Made by a program: the position numbers and the translations under genes. Below, one piece after another: positions 25,966-35,730 of a stretch of DNA of 64,000 nucleotides. A model generated the notes under the pieces. The model did not search any database, had not been told where the DNA came from, and saw nothing but the letters and a program-made list of their open reading frames with translations. The stretch lies in contig NC_021182.1 of the NCBI RefSeq assembly GCF_000389635.1, positions 3,472,001 through 3,536,000 of the forward strand, in the 5' to 3' direction. This DNA is from Clostridium pasteurianum BC1. Lineage in GTDB: Bacteria > Bacillota > Clostridia > Clostridiales > Clostridiaceae. The first letter of the stretch is position 1. Each line of letters starts with the position of its first letter.

Positions 25966-27087
25966 ATGAAAAAATATAAAACTACTTTTGGCCTTTTCAT
26001 TTTCCTCATATTTATAGTTTCAGCTGTTTTATTTAATAGTTGTAACAAAATAACTTATAATGCTAATAACACAAATTTCAATAGCACTATCAATAATAAT
26101 ACTCAGAATAACACTAGTAATGATACTACACAAAAGACAAACAATACTATAAAAAATTACTATCCTTTTAAGGAAAACATGAGATTAAACTATAAAGGCA
26201 GCGGAAATGAGTATGCTTCTAAAGATGTTTATGTAGATTTTATAAAAGGAAACAAGCTGCAATTAAGAAGTATAAATGCTGGTACTACCATTGGGCAAGT
26301 TCTTAAATATGGAGACGGACAGCTTACCTTAATAGTTTCAAAAGGTGAATTTTATTATAGAGATGATTTAACCTCTTTACAAAGCAATGTTAATGAAGTA
26401 ATTTTAAAAGAACCCTTACAAAAAGGCACTAGTTGGACTCTCGCAGATGGAAGAAAAAGATCTATAACTGGTACTGATATAGCTGTAGATACCCCTTCTG
26501 GAAAATATAAAGCTTTGGAAGTTACTACCACTGACAATAATTCTACTATTAAAGACTATTATGTAGTTAATATTGGCCTCGTAAAAACTGTATTCACTTC
26601 TGCAGGTTCTGATATCGTTACTTCTTTAAAAAATAGTATACCAAATTCACCTGTAGTTCAAACTATAAAATTTTATTATCCCAAAATTACAGATACCGAT
26701 GTAGCAATTATGTATAAAAAGAATACAGTAAATTTAAAAACTAATGAGGATATAAAAAATATTTTCCAAGCCAACTTCAGAAAAACACTTATAGATGGTA
26801 CATTACCTTTAATAAGTAATAATACAAAGATAAATAAATTATATTTAAATTATAATGAGAATGTGGTCTATGCAGATTTTTCAAAAGAATTTGTTACTGA
26901 GATGAATGCTGGAACTTCAAAAGAAAATGGAGTACTTACAAGTGTTGTTAATACTCTTGGGGACTACTTTAATGTAAAAGAAGTAAGACTTACTGTGGAT
27001 GGAAAAGAATATTCCTCAGGACACATTCTAATGCAAAAGGGTGAAAATTTTAAAGTAAACTATAATAACGCTACTGAAGTTAAATAA
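25966..27087 (+). CDS. GerMN-domain lipoprotein
   Basis: A ~373-residue secreted lipoprotein. The start is the ATG of MKKYKTTF, with GGGGGAG 8 nt upstream. A signal peptide ends in the lipobox-like LFNSCNK. An Asn/Thr-rich linker (~residues 30-60) follows. Then comes a beta-rich middle domain and a C-terminal GerMN domain (~residues 230-365: FYYPKITDTDVAIMYKKN ... LYLNYNENVVYADFSKEF ... EVRLTVDGKEY). GerM proteins act at the forespore envelope in sporulation and germination; others serve as general envelope lipoproteins. It stands alone, upstream of the germination operon, and ends at a terminator hairpin. Confidence 0.85.
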   Translation: MKKYKTTFGLFIFLIFIVSAVLFNSCNKITYNANNTNFNSTINNNTQNNTSNDTTQKTNNTIKNYYPFKENMRLNYKGSGNEYASKDVYVDFIKGNKLQLRSINAGTTIGQVLKYGDGQLTLIVSKGEFYYRDDLTSLQSNVNEVILKEPLQKGTSWTLADGRKRSITGTDIAVDTPSGKYKALEVTTTDNNSTIKDYYVVNIGLVKTVFTSAGSDIVTSLKNSIPNSPVVQTIKFYYPKITDTDVAIMYKKNTVNLKTNEDIKNIFQANFRKTLIDGTLPLISNNTKINKLYLNYNENVVYADFSKEFVTEMNAGTSKENGVLTSVVNTLGDYFNVKEVRLTVDGKEYSSGHILMQKGENFKVNYNNATEVK

Positions 27088-27129
27088 CTAGTATAAAAAA
27101 CGTTAATGTTCATCTTTCATCTAAAAATG

Positions 27130-27170
27130 GAGTTAGTAATAAAAATTTAATTTATTACTAACTCTATTTT
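27130..27170 (+). terminator. Terminator hairpin after the GerMN gene
   Basis: Arms GAGTTAGTAATAAA (27130-27143) and TTTATTACTAACTC (27151-27164) are perfect complements with a 7-nt loop, followed by TATTTTT. The right arm overlaps the end of a chemoreceptor remnant on the other strand. Confidence 0.75.
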
Positions 27171-27367
27171 TGCATTTTCTCCCAAGTGACCTATCTCCTC
27201 TGCTGCCACGGCAAATACCTTTCCGCCTTCTCCCACTTTATCAGCTTTTATGGTTTCATTTAAAGTTACTAGATTAGTTTGATATGAATTAAAAATATAT
27301 CTTCGATAGTGCTTTGATTTTTTTCAATGACTTTTAATCTTTCAATATCAATCCTAAACTTTTTTTC
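27147..27367 (-). pseudogene. Remnant of a methyl-accepting chemotaxis protein signalling domain
   Basis: On the minus strand [19 protein letters not shown] and [16 protein letters not shown] match the hairpin tip of chemoreceptors (usual TNLLALNAAIEAARAGE and GFAVVAEEVRKLAE). An upstream piece [16 protein letters not shown] is in another frame, separated by a one-base shift. No start codon or rest of the receptor exists. It fills the 360-bp gap between the GerMN gene and the germination operon. Confidence 0.75.
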
Positions 27368-27456
27368 ACTCTAATTTTAAAAATTATGAATAAATGTGCC
27401 TTATATTCACAAAATATTACTGGAAAGAAGAATTCTGATAAGAGAGGGAAATGTAT

Positions 27457-28992
27457 ATGGCCAATGAAGAATTTGATTATAAAAATATACAGGTCTCAGT
27501 AAAGCTAAATAAAAATGTAGAAAATATAAAAAAGATATTAGATAAATTTCCAGATTTAATTATGCGGGAAATAAAAATAGCAAATAACCCAAAGCATGGA
27601 GCAGTTTTTTTTTATATAAATAAAATGGTTAATATAAATATTATGGAAGAAGTAGTCATAAAAAAATTAATAAGTAGAAATGAATATTCCCCTTATGATA
27701 TATCAAATCCAGAGTATTTTAAATATATACTGGGTATAAATGATAAAGATATACTTTCTTCTATGGATAAAATTATAAATAAAATTCTAGATGGAAAAGT
27801 AGTTTTATTTATTGATGAAATAGACAAAGCAATAGTAATTGATTTAAAAAATATTCCCAGTAGAAATATTGAAGAACCAGTCGTTGAAACTGTAATAAGG
27901 GGACCAAGGGAGGGTTTTACAGAAAATATATCTACAGATATAGTCTTAATTAGAGAAAAAATTAAAAGTCCAAATCTAAAAATAGAACAATTTATACTGG
28001 GTAGAGAAACAAAGACAGATGTTGCAATAATGTATCTTTCTAATATAGTAAATATTAAAATAGTTAATGAATTGAAAGAAAGAATAAATCAGATTGATGT
28101 GGATGCGCTGTTTGTAACAAACACCATAAAAGAATATATAGAAGATGATCCAATAACAAAATTTCCAACTATCTTTTCCACAGAAAGACCTGATGTTATA
28201 GTCGCTAAGTTGTTAGGTGGTCGGATTGCAATTTTTGCTAATGGAACTCCTGTAGTTTTAACTGTTCCAGCAATATTTACAGAATTCCTTATATCTACTG
28301 AAGATTTTTATGTAAGTTATATATATGCTACATTTAATCGCTATATTAGATATTTAGGTTTTGCTTTTTCCATACTATTACCTGGTTTATTTGTAGCAAT
28401 AATAACCTTTCATCAGGAGGTTATTCCAACGTCACTTTTGATAAGTCTTATAAAAGCTCGATCTGCTGTACCCTATTCTTCTTTATTTGAAAGTTTTTTA
28501 ATGCTTACAGTATATGAACTAGTAAGAGAAGCAGGGGTAAGAATGCCAAGAGCTGTTGGTCAAGCAATAAGTACAGTAGGTGCACTTATACTAGGTCAGG
28601 CAGCAGTGCAAGCGGGATTAGCCAGTACAGCCATGGTAATAGTAATAGCTACTACATCTATAGCTGCATTTACAATACCCTCCACAAACATGTATACAGC
28701 AACTATATTGCCAAGATTTATCTTTTTATTTCTTGGAGGTTCCTTAGGATTACTTGGGCTAATTACCGGTGTAATAATTTTTTTATTAAAACTTATATCT
28801 ATTCGTTCATTTGGGGTACCATACATGGAACCTTTAGCTCCATTTGTTAAAAGTGAATTTGGCGATTTAATTATGAGACGTCCTATTTGGAGTAAAACTA
28901 AACGATCTAGTATAATAACAGGTAAAAAATCCAAAAAAAGAAAATCATTTAATCCTATTGAGAAAAAATTTAAAGAAAAAAATAGGGAATGA
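27457..28992 (+). CDS. Spore germination receptor subunit A (GerA family)
   Basis: A ~511-residue membrane protein. The N-terminal ~240 residues are the soluble GerA N-domain; then FSTERPDVIVAKLLGGRIAIFANGTPVVLTVP leads into about five membrane helices (LGFAFSILLPGLFVAI, GAVAQSISTVG-like GQAISTVGALILG). The C-tail is basic. It forms with the B and C subunits the inner-membrane receptor for germinants. The start MANEEFDY is preferred because AGAGGG lies 8 nt upstream; an ATG two codons earlier is too close. It is the first gene of an A-C-B operon, the order of the gerK type in clostridia. Confidence 0.93.
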   Translation: MANEEFDYKNIQVSVKLNKNVENIKKILDKFPDLIMREIKIANNPKHGAVFFYINKMVNINIMEEVVIKKLISRNEYSPYDISNPEYFKYILGINDKDILSSMDKIINKILDGKVVLFIDEIDKAIVIDLKNIPSRNIEEPVVETVIRGPREGFTENISTDIVLIREKIKSPNLKIEQFILGRETKTDVAIMYLSNIVNIKIVNELKERINQIDVDALFVTNTIKEYIEDDPITKFPTIFSTERPDVIVAKLLGGRIAIFANGTPVVLTVPAIFTEFLISTEDFYVSYIYATFNRYIRYLGFAFSILLPGLFVAIITFHQEVIPTSLLISLIKARSAVPYSSLFESFLMLTVYELVREAGVRMPRAVGQAISTVGALILGQAAVQAGLASTAMVIVIATTSIAAFTIPSTNMYTATILPRFIFLFLGGSLGLLGLITGVIIFLLKLISIRSFGVPYMEPLAPFVKSEFGDLIMRRPIWSKTKRSSIITGKKSKKRKSFNPIEKKFKEKNRE

Positions 28993-28995
28993 ACT

Positions 28996-30162
28996 ATGAA
29001 AAGAATAACATCAATCCTAATAATAATTGTTTTTACCATTTCTTTAGTGGGCTGCAGTGAAGCAAAAAAGGAGCTAAATGAATTAGCTGTAGTTCTTGCT
29101 ATTGGTTTTGATTTAACAGAAGATAACAAATATTTAACAACTGTTCAAATTTTAAATTCACAAAGTGATTCATCAGGTTCTATGAATGGCCAAAATAAAG
29201 GTGGCCAACAAATTTCATCAGATGTATTAGTTTATAATATGGTGGGCAATACACCACATGATGCAATCAGCAAATTATCTATTAAACTTGGGAAAAATTT
29301 ATTTTTCAGCCATAGTAAATATACTGTTATTGGAAATGATCTTGCAAAGTCCGGATTAAATTTATTAGTTGATTCTTTACTAAGACACACCGATGCTAGA
29401 GAAGATAACATTTTGCTCGTTACAATGGGTAAAGCTTCAGATATAATAAGTACTGTTACTAGTGAGAATAAAATTCCAGCAAATGTTGTTGAAAGTTTAA
29501 TAAAACTTCAGCGTAATTATGGATATATGCCAGTAATATCTAGATTAAATTTTGCTAATGCATTATATAATAAAACATCAGCACCAATATTAGGAGTTAT
29601 AAATTTACAAAAAGACACTATCAGTAATATCTTTAATTTGTCAGGTACTGCTGTATTTAATAAAGATAAATTGACAGGTTTTATGGATAAGTACCAAACT
29701 AGAGGAATGCAGTGGATACGAGGTGAGGTTAAAACAGGTACTATACTAGTACGTTTACCAGACAATAAAATTATTAATTTTGAAATACTAACTGCTAAAA
29801 GTAAAATTAAACCCATAATAAAAGATAGTGCTCTTATAATGGAAGTAAATATTAATGAGGAAGGGAATATTCGTGAAATGACAGAAAACTTAGATCCCAT
29901 GAAAGACTACACGGTTATGGATAAGCTTAGCAATTTACAAAGCGAAGCTATAGCAAAAGAAGCTAAACTTGCAGTATATGCTGCACAGAAACAATTTAAA
30001 TCAGATATATTTGATTTTAGTGGAGTAATAAAGAGAGATAATCCTAATTATTGGAATAAAATAGAAAAAAATTGGGATAGTATTTTCCCTAACATCAAAG
30101 TTAAAATAAATGTGAATTCCAGCGTTAAAAGACCGGGACTTATTTCTAAACCTATAAAATAG
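28996..30162 (+). CDS. Spore germination receptor lipoprotein subunit C (Ger(x)C family)
   Basis: A 388-residue lipoprotein starting 3 nt after the stop of subunit A. A signal peptide ends in the lipobox SLVGCSEAKKEL. ELAVVLAIGFDL is the conserved start of the mature Ger(x)C domain; HSKYTVIGNDLAKSGLN and LLVDSLLRHTDAREDNILL are also family motifs, as is the C-terminal FDFSGVIKRDNPNYWNKIEKNWD. It sits outside the spore inner membrane and is needed for receptor function. Confidence 0.93.
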   Translation: MKRITSILIIIVFTISLVGCSEAKKELNELAVVLAIGFDLTEDNKYLTTVQILNSQSDSSGSMNGQNKGGQQISSDVLVYNMVGNTPHDAISKLSIKLGKNLFFSHSKYTVIGNDLAKSGLNLLVDSLLRHTDAREDNILLVTMGKASDIISTVTSENKIPANVVESLIKLQRNYGYMPVISRLNFANALYNKTSAPILGVINLQKDTISNIFNLSGTAVFNKDKLTGFMDKYQTRGMQWIRGEVKTGTILVRLPDNKIINFEILTAKSKIKPIIKDSALIMEVNINEEGNIREMTENLDPMKDYTVMDKLSNLQSEAIAKEAKLAVYAAQKQFKSDIFDFSGVIKRDNPNYWNKIEKNWDSIFPNIKVKINVNSSVKRPGLISKPIK

Positions 30163-30227
30163 TTTTTCTATGAAGTTTAATTTTAAATTATTATTAAGAA
30201 TAGTACAATGAAAAGGAATGAGTTACT

Positions 30228-31334
30228 ATGAAAGCAAAAATATCAGTATATCAATTGTTTGCAGGAATTGTTATGGCACCTTTAGGCACTGCGATACTTT
30301 TTTTAATAACGCCAGAAGCTAAACAGGATGCATGGATAGCAATGCTTATTTACATAATACCAGGAATAATGTTGCAAATTATATATACAAGTTTATGGAA
30401 AAAATATCCTAAAGATACTATAGTAACCTATATGCCAAAAATTTTTGGGAAAATACTGGGATACATTATAAGTATTGTTTATATACTTTTCTTTGCCTAT
30501 GAAGCTGCGCGAGTTGCAAGAGATTTTACTGATCTAATACTAATTTCATCAATGCCCAAAGTATCTTCTACTATAATTCTATTATCTATTATGTTAGTCA
30601 GCGGATACGCTGCATATCTGGGTTTAGAAAATATGTTTCGTTCTGCAAATTTGTTTTTATATATATGGATAATCTTTTTTATTTTGGAGTGGCTTTTTCT
30701 TTACAGAACAGAAGGTACTCTGAAGTTTTACAATATTAAACCAATACTTCATAATGGCATTGTACCTGTTATAAAAGAAAGCTGGAAACTTATAACCTTT
30801 CCCTATGGTGAAACTTTAATAATGGCTATGTTTTTTCCATATGTTAAAGAGACCTCAAAAGTAAGAAAAATTTCATTATTATCAATTATATTCATGGGTA
30901 TATTTTTAACATTAAATACTGTAATGTTTATATCTGTACTGGGAGTAAATTTTGCATCCAACAGCCTTTTCCCATTTTTAAGGACTGTTAGATTAATGCA
31001 TATAGGTGAAACCTTTGATAGAGTTGATATATTTGTAATATTAATTATGATGATTGGAGGCTTTATTAAAGTAAGTTTTTTTATGTATGGTTCAATGCTA
31101 GGTTTTTCTAAGATGGTAAAAATAAAGGATACAAGATACTTAGCTTTACCCTTTAGTGTAGTTGTTTTTTTTACTGCTATGCTAATTGCAAAAAATTACC
31201 CTCAGCACATATATATAGGGCAAACATTAACAATAACATATATCCATCTTCCGCTTACAGTGATTATCCCAATAATAGCATTGATAATATATTATATTAA
31301 AAGGCTTATATTTAAAATAGATGCTGAAACTTAA
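30228..31334 (+). CDS. Spore germination receptor permease subunit B (GerAB family)
   Basis: A 368-residue protein with about ten membrane helices, of the GerAB branch of the APC superfamily. KISVYQLFAGIVMAPLGTAI opens it; DAWIAMLIYIIPGIML and the central FPYGETLIMAMFFPYV are typical. In characterised receptors this subunit binds the germinant. A 65-bp spacer and AAAGGAATGAG precede the start. It is the last gene of the operon. The ligand cannot be told from the sequence. Confidence 0.93.
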   Translation: MKAKISVYQLFAGIVMAPLGTAILFLITPEAKQDAWIAMLIYIIPGIMLQIIYTSLWKKYPKDTIVTYMPKIFGKILGYIISIVYILFFAYEAARVARDFTDLILISSMPKVSSTIILLSIMLVSGYAAYLGLENMFRSANLFLYIWIIFFILEWLFLYRTEGTLKFYNIKPILHNGIVPVIKESWKLITFPYGETLIMAMFFPYVKETSKVRKISLLSIIFMGIFLTLNTVMFISVLGVNFASNSLFPFLRTVRLMHIGETFDRVDIFVILIMMIGGFIKVSFFMYGSMLGFSKMVKIKDTRYLALPFSVVVFFTAMLIAKNYPQHIYIGQTLTITYIHLPLTVIIPIIALIIYYIKRLIFKIDAET

Positions 31335-31517
31335 TTTAAATATTAGCGTTTCAACATCTATTTCTATTACTTAACATAATCAATACCATTAATATAAATA
31401 ATAGTATCACCAAAAGTTATACTTTTAGAACACTATCTCCTATTGATACTCCTCATGTGGGCATATAGGTTTACTTAGTAAAAGCAACTTAATCGCTCTT
31501 TATATAATTTTCTATTA

Positions 31518-32675
31518 TTAATTAATATCTAATACTTTCTTTAATTGATCTATATTGATATCTGTTACAATTCCCTCATTACTCCAATGATTCTTGCAGC
31601 CACAATAATCTAAAATTACACATTGTGGAACTAAATTCAAATCCCTTGCTTTCCAGCCACCACTCATTAGATTAAGAACACAATCAACTCCGACAATACC
31701 AATTTCTCCATATTTAACCTTTTCCTCTCTAAAAGCAGAAGAACCATGTGGTATTATTAAGACCTCAAATCTATGTTTTTCACCCATTTCAGTGAGCTTA
31801 CTAACTCTGCATTCAGCAGTACAACTTCCACAAACATAACCTTCTTCCGTATGTTTAGCTTTGCAATTTTTTTCATTATTATATCTCATACATATGGGAA
31901 GAAGCAGCTTTTTTATTCTAGTTTTCAAAAAGTCGTTTCTAAAAGCTCTATTCATTATTTCTGCTCCTACCATATTTAAATGATACTCCACCCTTTGTCT
32001 CCCACATAGAATAATATCCTCCTTAAATTTATGTTTAGGATATTTATTCTTAAGAAAATAGTTTACATTGCGTGTATACTTTCCTATTGCAACTTCACTT
32101 CTTGCACTAAACCACAATACATAGGCAGCGGTGGCAAGAAAAATCTCATCTAACTTTTTTAATTCTAAAGTAGAAAAATACTTTTCCCAACTAACGAACC
32201 TTTTCACTTCTTCGTCAAACTCTCCTGAGGCTGATAACCAAGATATAAATCTTTTAAAATTTTTTAAAGATAAATTTATAGTGGATTTATAGTTGCTATT
32301 TGGTGATAAAAAAATCGTTGAAAGTATACCTCTTATAAAATCTACTCCAGCTTTAATATTTCCTCCTTGCTTTCTCAGCTCTACTAATTTTTTAATTATC
32401 CTTTTAGGTAATTCAGATAATTCAAAGGCATCATCACTGTATAGCTGCCAAAGAATAGCTAAGGTCAAAAGCTCCAAGAGATATTCTTCATTACTTCTTA
32501 GACTTTCTATATTATTTTCTTTAATGTAATTTTTAAAATCCAGTATAATTGAATTCATAATTGGTTTCCCATTTAATATAACTTCATTTGTAAAAGCTTC
32601 TGAATCTACATAATATTCATTGGAATCTATGTGTTGTCCAAGCAATGAATAAGTAACAATATCAATGTTCCCCAT
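31518..32675 (-). CDS. DUF116 domain protein with Cys-rich C-terminus
   Basis: A 385-residue protein. The N-terminal ~200 residues are helical and of unknown fold. The C-terminal ~140 residues are the DUF116 domain: LLLPICMRYNNEKNCKAK, GYVCGSCTAECRV, FEVLIIPHGSSAF, GVDCVLNLMSGGWKARDL and VILDYCGCKNHW give at least eight cysteines able to hold an Fe-S or zinc site. It begins 3 nt after the LUD gene, so the two are one unit. DUF116 genes often lie near lipoate, radical SAM or formyltransferase genes; the role is unknown. Confidence 0.8.
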   Translation of the reverse strand: MGNIDIVTYSLLGQHIDSNEYYVDSEAFTNEVILNGKPIMNSIILDFKNYIKENNIESLRSNEEYLLELLTLAILWQLYSDDAFELSELPKRIIKKLVELRKQGGNIKAGVDFIRGILSTIFLSPNSNYKSTINLSLKNFKRFISWLSASGEFDEEVKRFVSWEKYFSTLELKKLDEIFLATAAYVLWFSARSEVAIGKYTRNVNYFLKNKYPKHKFKEDIILCGRQRVEYHLNMVGAEIMNRAFRNDFLKTRIKKLLLPICMRYNNEKNCKAKHTEEGYVCGSCTAECRVSKLTEMGEKHRFEVLIIPHGSSAFREEKVKYGEIGIVGVDCVLNLMSGGWKARDLNLVPQCVILDYCGCKNHWSNEGIVTDINIDQLKKVLDIN

Positions 32676-32678
32676 AAT

Positions 32679-33320
32679 CTAATAACCTAATTCTTTTCCT
32701 ACAATTATTACTTTTATTCTTCCTTTTTTACCCTGTCTTCTTATAAGAGTGTATTCATTACAAATTCTGTCTTCACTCTTACAATCCATGCAGTGTCCAA
32801 CCCTTGTACAAGGAGTTTTTTTGTCTAGTCTCTTTGCATTGGCAGGTGCTGCATATTCTCTATTCCTTTGAATTGCTTCATCCACATTTTTAACAATTTT
32901 ATTCTTACCCACAATTACTATAACCTTATCCGGGCCATACAGCATTGCCGCAACTCTATTTCCATTGCCATCTACATTATAAAGTTCACCATTTTCCGTT
33001 ATAGCGTTACTGCTTACAAAATAAGTATCAGTTAAAAAACTCTTTTTAAAGATATCAGTAATTTCTTCACGAGTTAAGCCTGGCTTATATCTATCTAAAA
33101 ATTTAAAATCACCATTACGTAAATAATCAATAATTCCAGTTTGAAACAGTGTCATGGAGCCACCCACAGAGACAGATTCACCTTTATTTACAAGTGTCTT
33201 AACTATATCTAGTACTTCCCTTTCGTCCCTGGCATAGTAACCTTCCATATTGTTTTTTCCTAGGCTTTCAATAATCCCATTAATCTTTTGCTCCATTAAC
33301 CATGTACTAATTTCATCCAT
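32679..33320 (-). CDS. LUD-domain protein (LutC/YkgG-like)
   Basis: A 213-residue protein of the LUD family (lactate utilisation C-like). NKGESVSVGGSMTLFQTGI and TDTYFVSSNAITENGELYNVDGNGNRVAAMLYGPDKVIVIVGKNKIV are the family core, the second part forming the nucleotide- or substrate-binding loop. The C-terminus carries CTRVGHCMDCKSEDRIC, a four-Cys motif suiting a metal site. The ribosome site is weak and a hairpin (AAGTGCT/AGCACTT) lies just upstream. In clostridia such stand-alone LUD proteins are of unknown activity. Co-transcribed with the DUF116 gene. Confidence 0.82.
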   Translation of the reverse strand: MDEISTWLMEQKINGIIESLGKNNMEGYYARDEREVLDIVKTLVNKGESVSVGGSMTLFQTGIIDYLRNGDFKFLDRYKPGLTREEITDIFKKSFLTDTYFVSSNAITENGELYNVDGNGNRVAAMLYGPDKVIVIVGKNKIVKNVDEAIQRNREYAAPANAKRLDKKTPCTRVGHCMDCKSEDRICNEYTLIRRQGKKGRIKVIIVGKELGY

Positions 33321-33657
33321 AATCTTTCATAAGTGCTAATCCCATTTGGCAGCACTTTCCCCCTTCTTCTATATTTTGTTCACCATACTAGATTTTTACT
33401 CCAATTTAATCATATATCCTTTTTATATTTTATCATATTTTATATAAGCATAAGCTTCAATAAAAAATATTTTACCTAACAACAATATATTTTAACCTAT
33501 TCTATTATTGTCTATTAAGGGGTAAGCTCTAAGAATTCATCTCTATACATTTTTTATTGATCGATTAATTATTATAAAAAATTTACTAAACTGCTTACAT
33601 GGCTGAATTTTATTAAAATAAATATTACTAGCGATAATTTCTTTGTAATATATAAAC
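33321..33657. other. Intergenic region between LUD gene and proS terminator
   Basis: About 340 bp. Next to the LUD start, on the minus strand, a 23-codon open stretch ending KCCQMGLALMKDYG overlaps the LUD ATG by 4 nt (ATGGATGA); it has no start codon of its own upstream of Met6 of that run, so it may be a leader peptide or a gene remnant. The rest is AT-rich spacer with no clear feature. Confidence 0.35.
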
Positions 33658-33683
33658 TTAGCGAGACTTTAAAGCCTCGCTAA
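33658..33683 (-). terminator. Terminator hairpin of proS
   Basis: TTAGCGAGACTTT / AAAGCCTCGCTAA forms a 13-bp stem with one mismatch and almost no loop, 20 bp after the proS stop, with T-rich sequence following on the minus strand. Confidence 0.7.
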
Positions 33684-33702
33684 ATAAATCAAATTATTAA
33701 TA

Positions 33703-35142
33703 TTAATATGCCCTTCCCCAATACACCATGTGTTTAGCCTTTTTACCGCAGCATACACAAGTACCTGAAAGTTCCTCTTGCTCAAAAGGTATACACCTTG
33801 AAGTTGCTCCTGTAACTTCCTTTATCTTATCTTCACATTCTTTGTCACCGCACCACATAGCTTTAACAAATCCAGTTTTATTTTCAACTTTATCATTGAA
33901 CTCTTCCATTGTAGTTGCTGTACTAGTCTTTTCCTCTCTTGCCTTTGTAGCAGCTGTCAGCATAGAATTGTGTATATCCTCTAAAAGTTCTGGTATCTTT
34001 GTTTCCAATTCATCCATTGATACAAAGATTTTTTCTCTAGTATCTCTTCTAACAAGTACTACTTGATTTTTCTCTATATCCTTAGGCCCAATTTCTAATC
34101 TTACTGGAATACCCTTCATTTCATATTCGCTAAACTTCCATCCTGGTGTCTTATCACTAATATCCATCTTAACTCTAGCTACTTTAGATATTCTATCTTT
34201 TAATTCAGTTGCCTTTTCAATAACTCCAGCCTTATGCTGAGCTACTGGTATTATTACTACCTGAGTTGGTGCTATTCTTGGAGGCATCTTTAAACCTTCA
34301 TCATCACCGTGCACCATAATAATTCCTCCAATTATACGTGTACTCATACCCCAGGAAGTTTGATTTACATATTCTAGTTTTTCATTTTTATCTGCAAATT
34401 GTATTCCAAAGGCCTTTGCAAAGTTTTGACCAAAGAAATGTGATGTTCCTGACTGAAGTGCTTTACCATCATGCATTAAGGATTCAATAGTATAAGTAGC
34501 TTCTGCCCCTGCAAATTTTTCCTTTTCAGTTTTTCTACCCTTAACTACTGGTATAGCAAGCATATTTTCACAAAATTCTGCATAAATATTAAGCATTTGT
34601 ATAGTCTCTGCTTCCGCTTCTTCCTTTGTAGCATGTATTGTATGTCCTTCCTGCCATAGGAATTCAGATGTTCTTAAAAAAGGCCTTGTAGTTTTTTCCC
34701 ATCTTACAACAGAACACCATTGATTATATAATTTTGGTAGATCCTTGTAGGACTGAACTATCTTAGCATAGTGCTCACAAAATAATGTTTCTGAAGTTGG
34801 ACGAACACATAGTTTCTCTGTAAGCTCGTCATTTCCACCCTTTGTAACCCAAGCTACTTCTGGTGCAAAACCCTCTACATGGTCTTTTTCCTTTTGGAGT
34901 AAACTTTCAGGAATAAGCATAGGCATATAAACATTTTCATGACCTTTTTCTTTGAACTTGCCATCTAAATATTTCTGTATATTTTCCCAGATAGCATAAG
35001 CATATGGTCTAAGAATAACACACCCTCTAACACTGGAATAATCTGCAAGCTCTGCCTTCTTAACAATATCTGTATACCACTGTGCAAAATCCACATCCAT
35101 GGAAGTGATTTGTTCAACTCTCTTATTATTATTTTTTGACAT
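33703..35142 (-). CDS. proS: Prolyl-tRNA synthetase (archaeal/eukaryotic type, ProS type 3)
   Basis: A 479-residue class II synthetase without the YbaK-like editing insertion of the long bacterial form. [19 protein letters not shown] opens the protein. Class II motif 2 is [27 protein letters not shown], motif 3 contains [20 protein letters not shown]. The C-terminal zinc-binding-like domain shows [12 protein letters not shown] and [18 protein letters not shown], the terminal Tyr being typical. AAGGAGG precedes the start. A proline-specific T-box leader regulates it. Confidence 0.96.
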   Translation of the reverse strand: MSKNNNKRVEQITSMDVDFAQWYTDIVKKAELADYSSVRGCVILRPYAYAIWENIQKYLDGKFKEKGHENVYMPMLIPESLLQKEKDHVEGFAPEVAWVTKGGNDELTEKLCVRPTSETLFCEHYAKIVQSYKDLPKLYNQWCSVVRWEKTTRPFLRTSEFLWQEGHTIHATKEEAEAETIQMLNIYAEFCENMLAIPVVKGRKTEKEKFAGAEATYTIESLMHDGKALQSGTSHFFGQNFAKAFGIQFADKNEKLEYVNQTSWGMSTRIIGGIIMVHGDDEGLKMPPRIAPTQVVIIPVAQHKAGVIEKATELKDRISKVARVKMDISDKTPGWKFSEYEMKGIPVRLEIGPKDIEKNQVVLVRRDTREKIFVSMDELETKIPELLEDIHNSMLTAATKAREEKTSTATTMEEFNDKVENKTGFVKAMWCGDKECEDKIKEVTGATSRCIPFEQEELSGTCVCCGKKAKHMVYWGRAY

Positions 35143-35316
35143 AAAATTTTTCCTCCTTAATTAAATCTATTTCATAATATTTTAGTATTTATTCACTTAC
35201 TAAGCTAAATATAAATCCTTTTCACTTTTAATAAAAAAAGTGCTAGTGTAAATAAATATTGTTTTTATATAGCTTTATTAAAAACCTTTAACTTAAAAGC
35301 TTTAATTCTTAATAAA

Positions 35317-35545
35317 TAAAAAAAGCCCCAAATCCCTAAAAGGGACCGAGACTATATCGGCGGTACCACCCTAATTAATAAATTAATTAAAACTACTCAC
35401 TCTTATTTTTAACGGTAATTACCCGCTGCAACCTACTAGTGCAGAACTCAAAGGCAGGTTCAAAATGGCTCCTTAAGGAATTTTTCAGCTCACATTCCCT
35501 CTCTTTTAAAGAACTTATATTTCTACTATTCCTCTTCTTTGTCTT
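35317..35545 (-). promoter_or_regulatory. T-box riboswitch (tRNA-Pro) upstream of proS
   Basis: On the minus strand Stem I starts near AGTAGAAATATAAG and contains the specifier context TTTTGAA-CCT-GCCTTTGAG, giving the Pro codon CCU. The T-box is AGGGTGGTACCGCCG at about 35359-35373; UGGU would pair with the ACCA end of tRNA-Pro. A GC-rich hairpin and seven T (about 35317-35345) form the terminator. About 170 nt then separate it from proS. Confidence 0.92.
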
Positions 35546-35570
35546 TAATTTTATTATCAAACTAACTCAA

Positions 35571-35599
35571 ATGATAGAATATAAAATTTATTTTGTCAA
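35571..35599 (-). promoter_or_regulatory. Sigma-A-type promoter of proS
   Basis: On the minus strand TTGACA (35594-35599) and TATCAT (35571-35576) are 17 bp apart, directly upstream of the proline T-box. Confidence 0.8.
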
Positions 35600-35657
35600 T
35601 AGCAGATAATAATTATTAACTTTATTTATACTAAATGATTTTTATTCCCATTTGCCA

Positions 35658-35717
35658 TTGACAACAATTTAAAATAATGATAATATGTATTTATAATTGA
35701 TAATGATTTTCATTTAG
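35658..35717 (+). promoter_or_regulatory. feo promoter with Fur-box-like operator
   Basis: TTGACA (35658-35663) and TAATAT (35681-35686) are 17 bp apart. Just downstream, GATAATGATTTTCATTTAG (35699-35717) resembles the Fur consensus GATAATGATAATCATTATC, and AATAATGATAATATG overlaps the -10 box. Iron-dependent repression of feoAB is therefore likely. Confidence 0.8.
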
Positions 35718-35730
35718 AGGAGTTGTTGAT

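Noticed and set aside
28596-29129. 177-codon minus-strand frame across the GerA/GerC junction
   Set aside because: Antisense to two conserved germination genes; no independent support.
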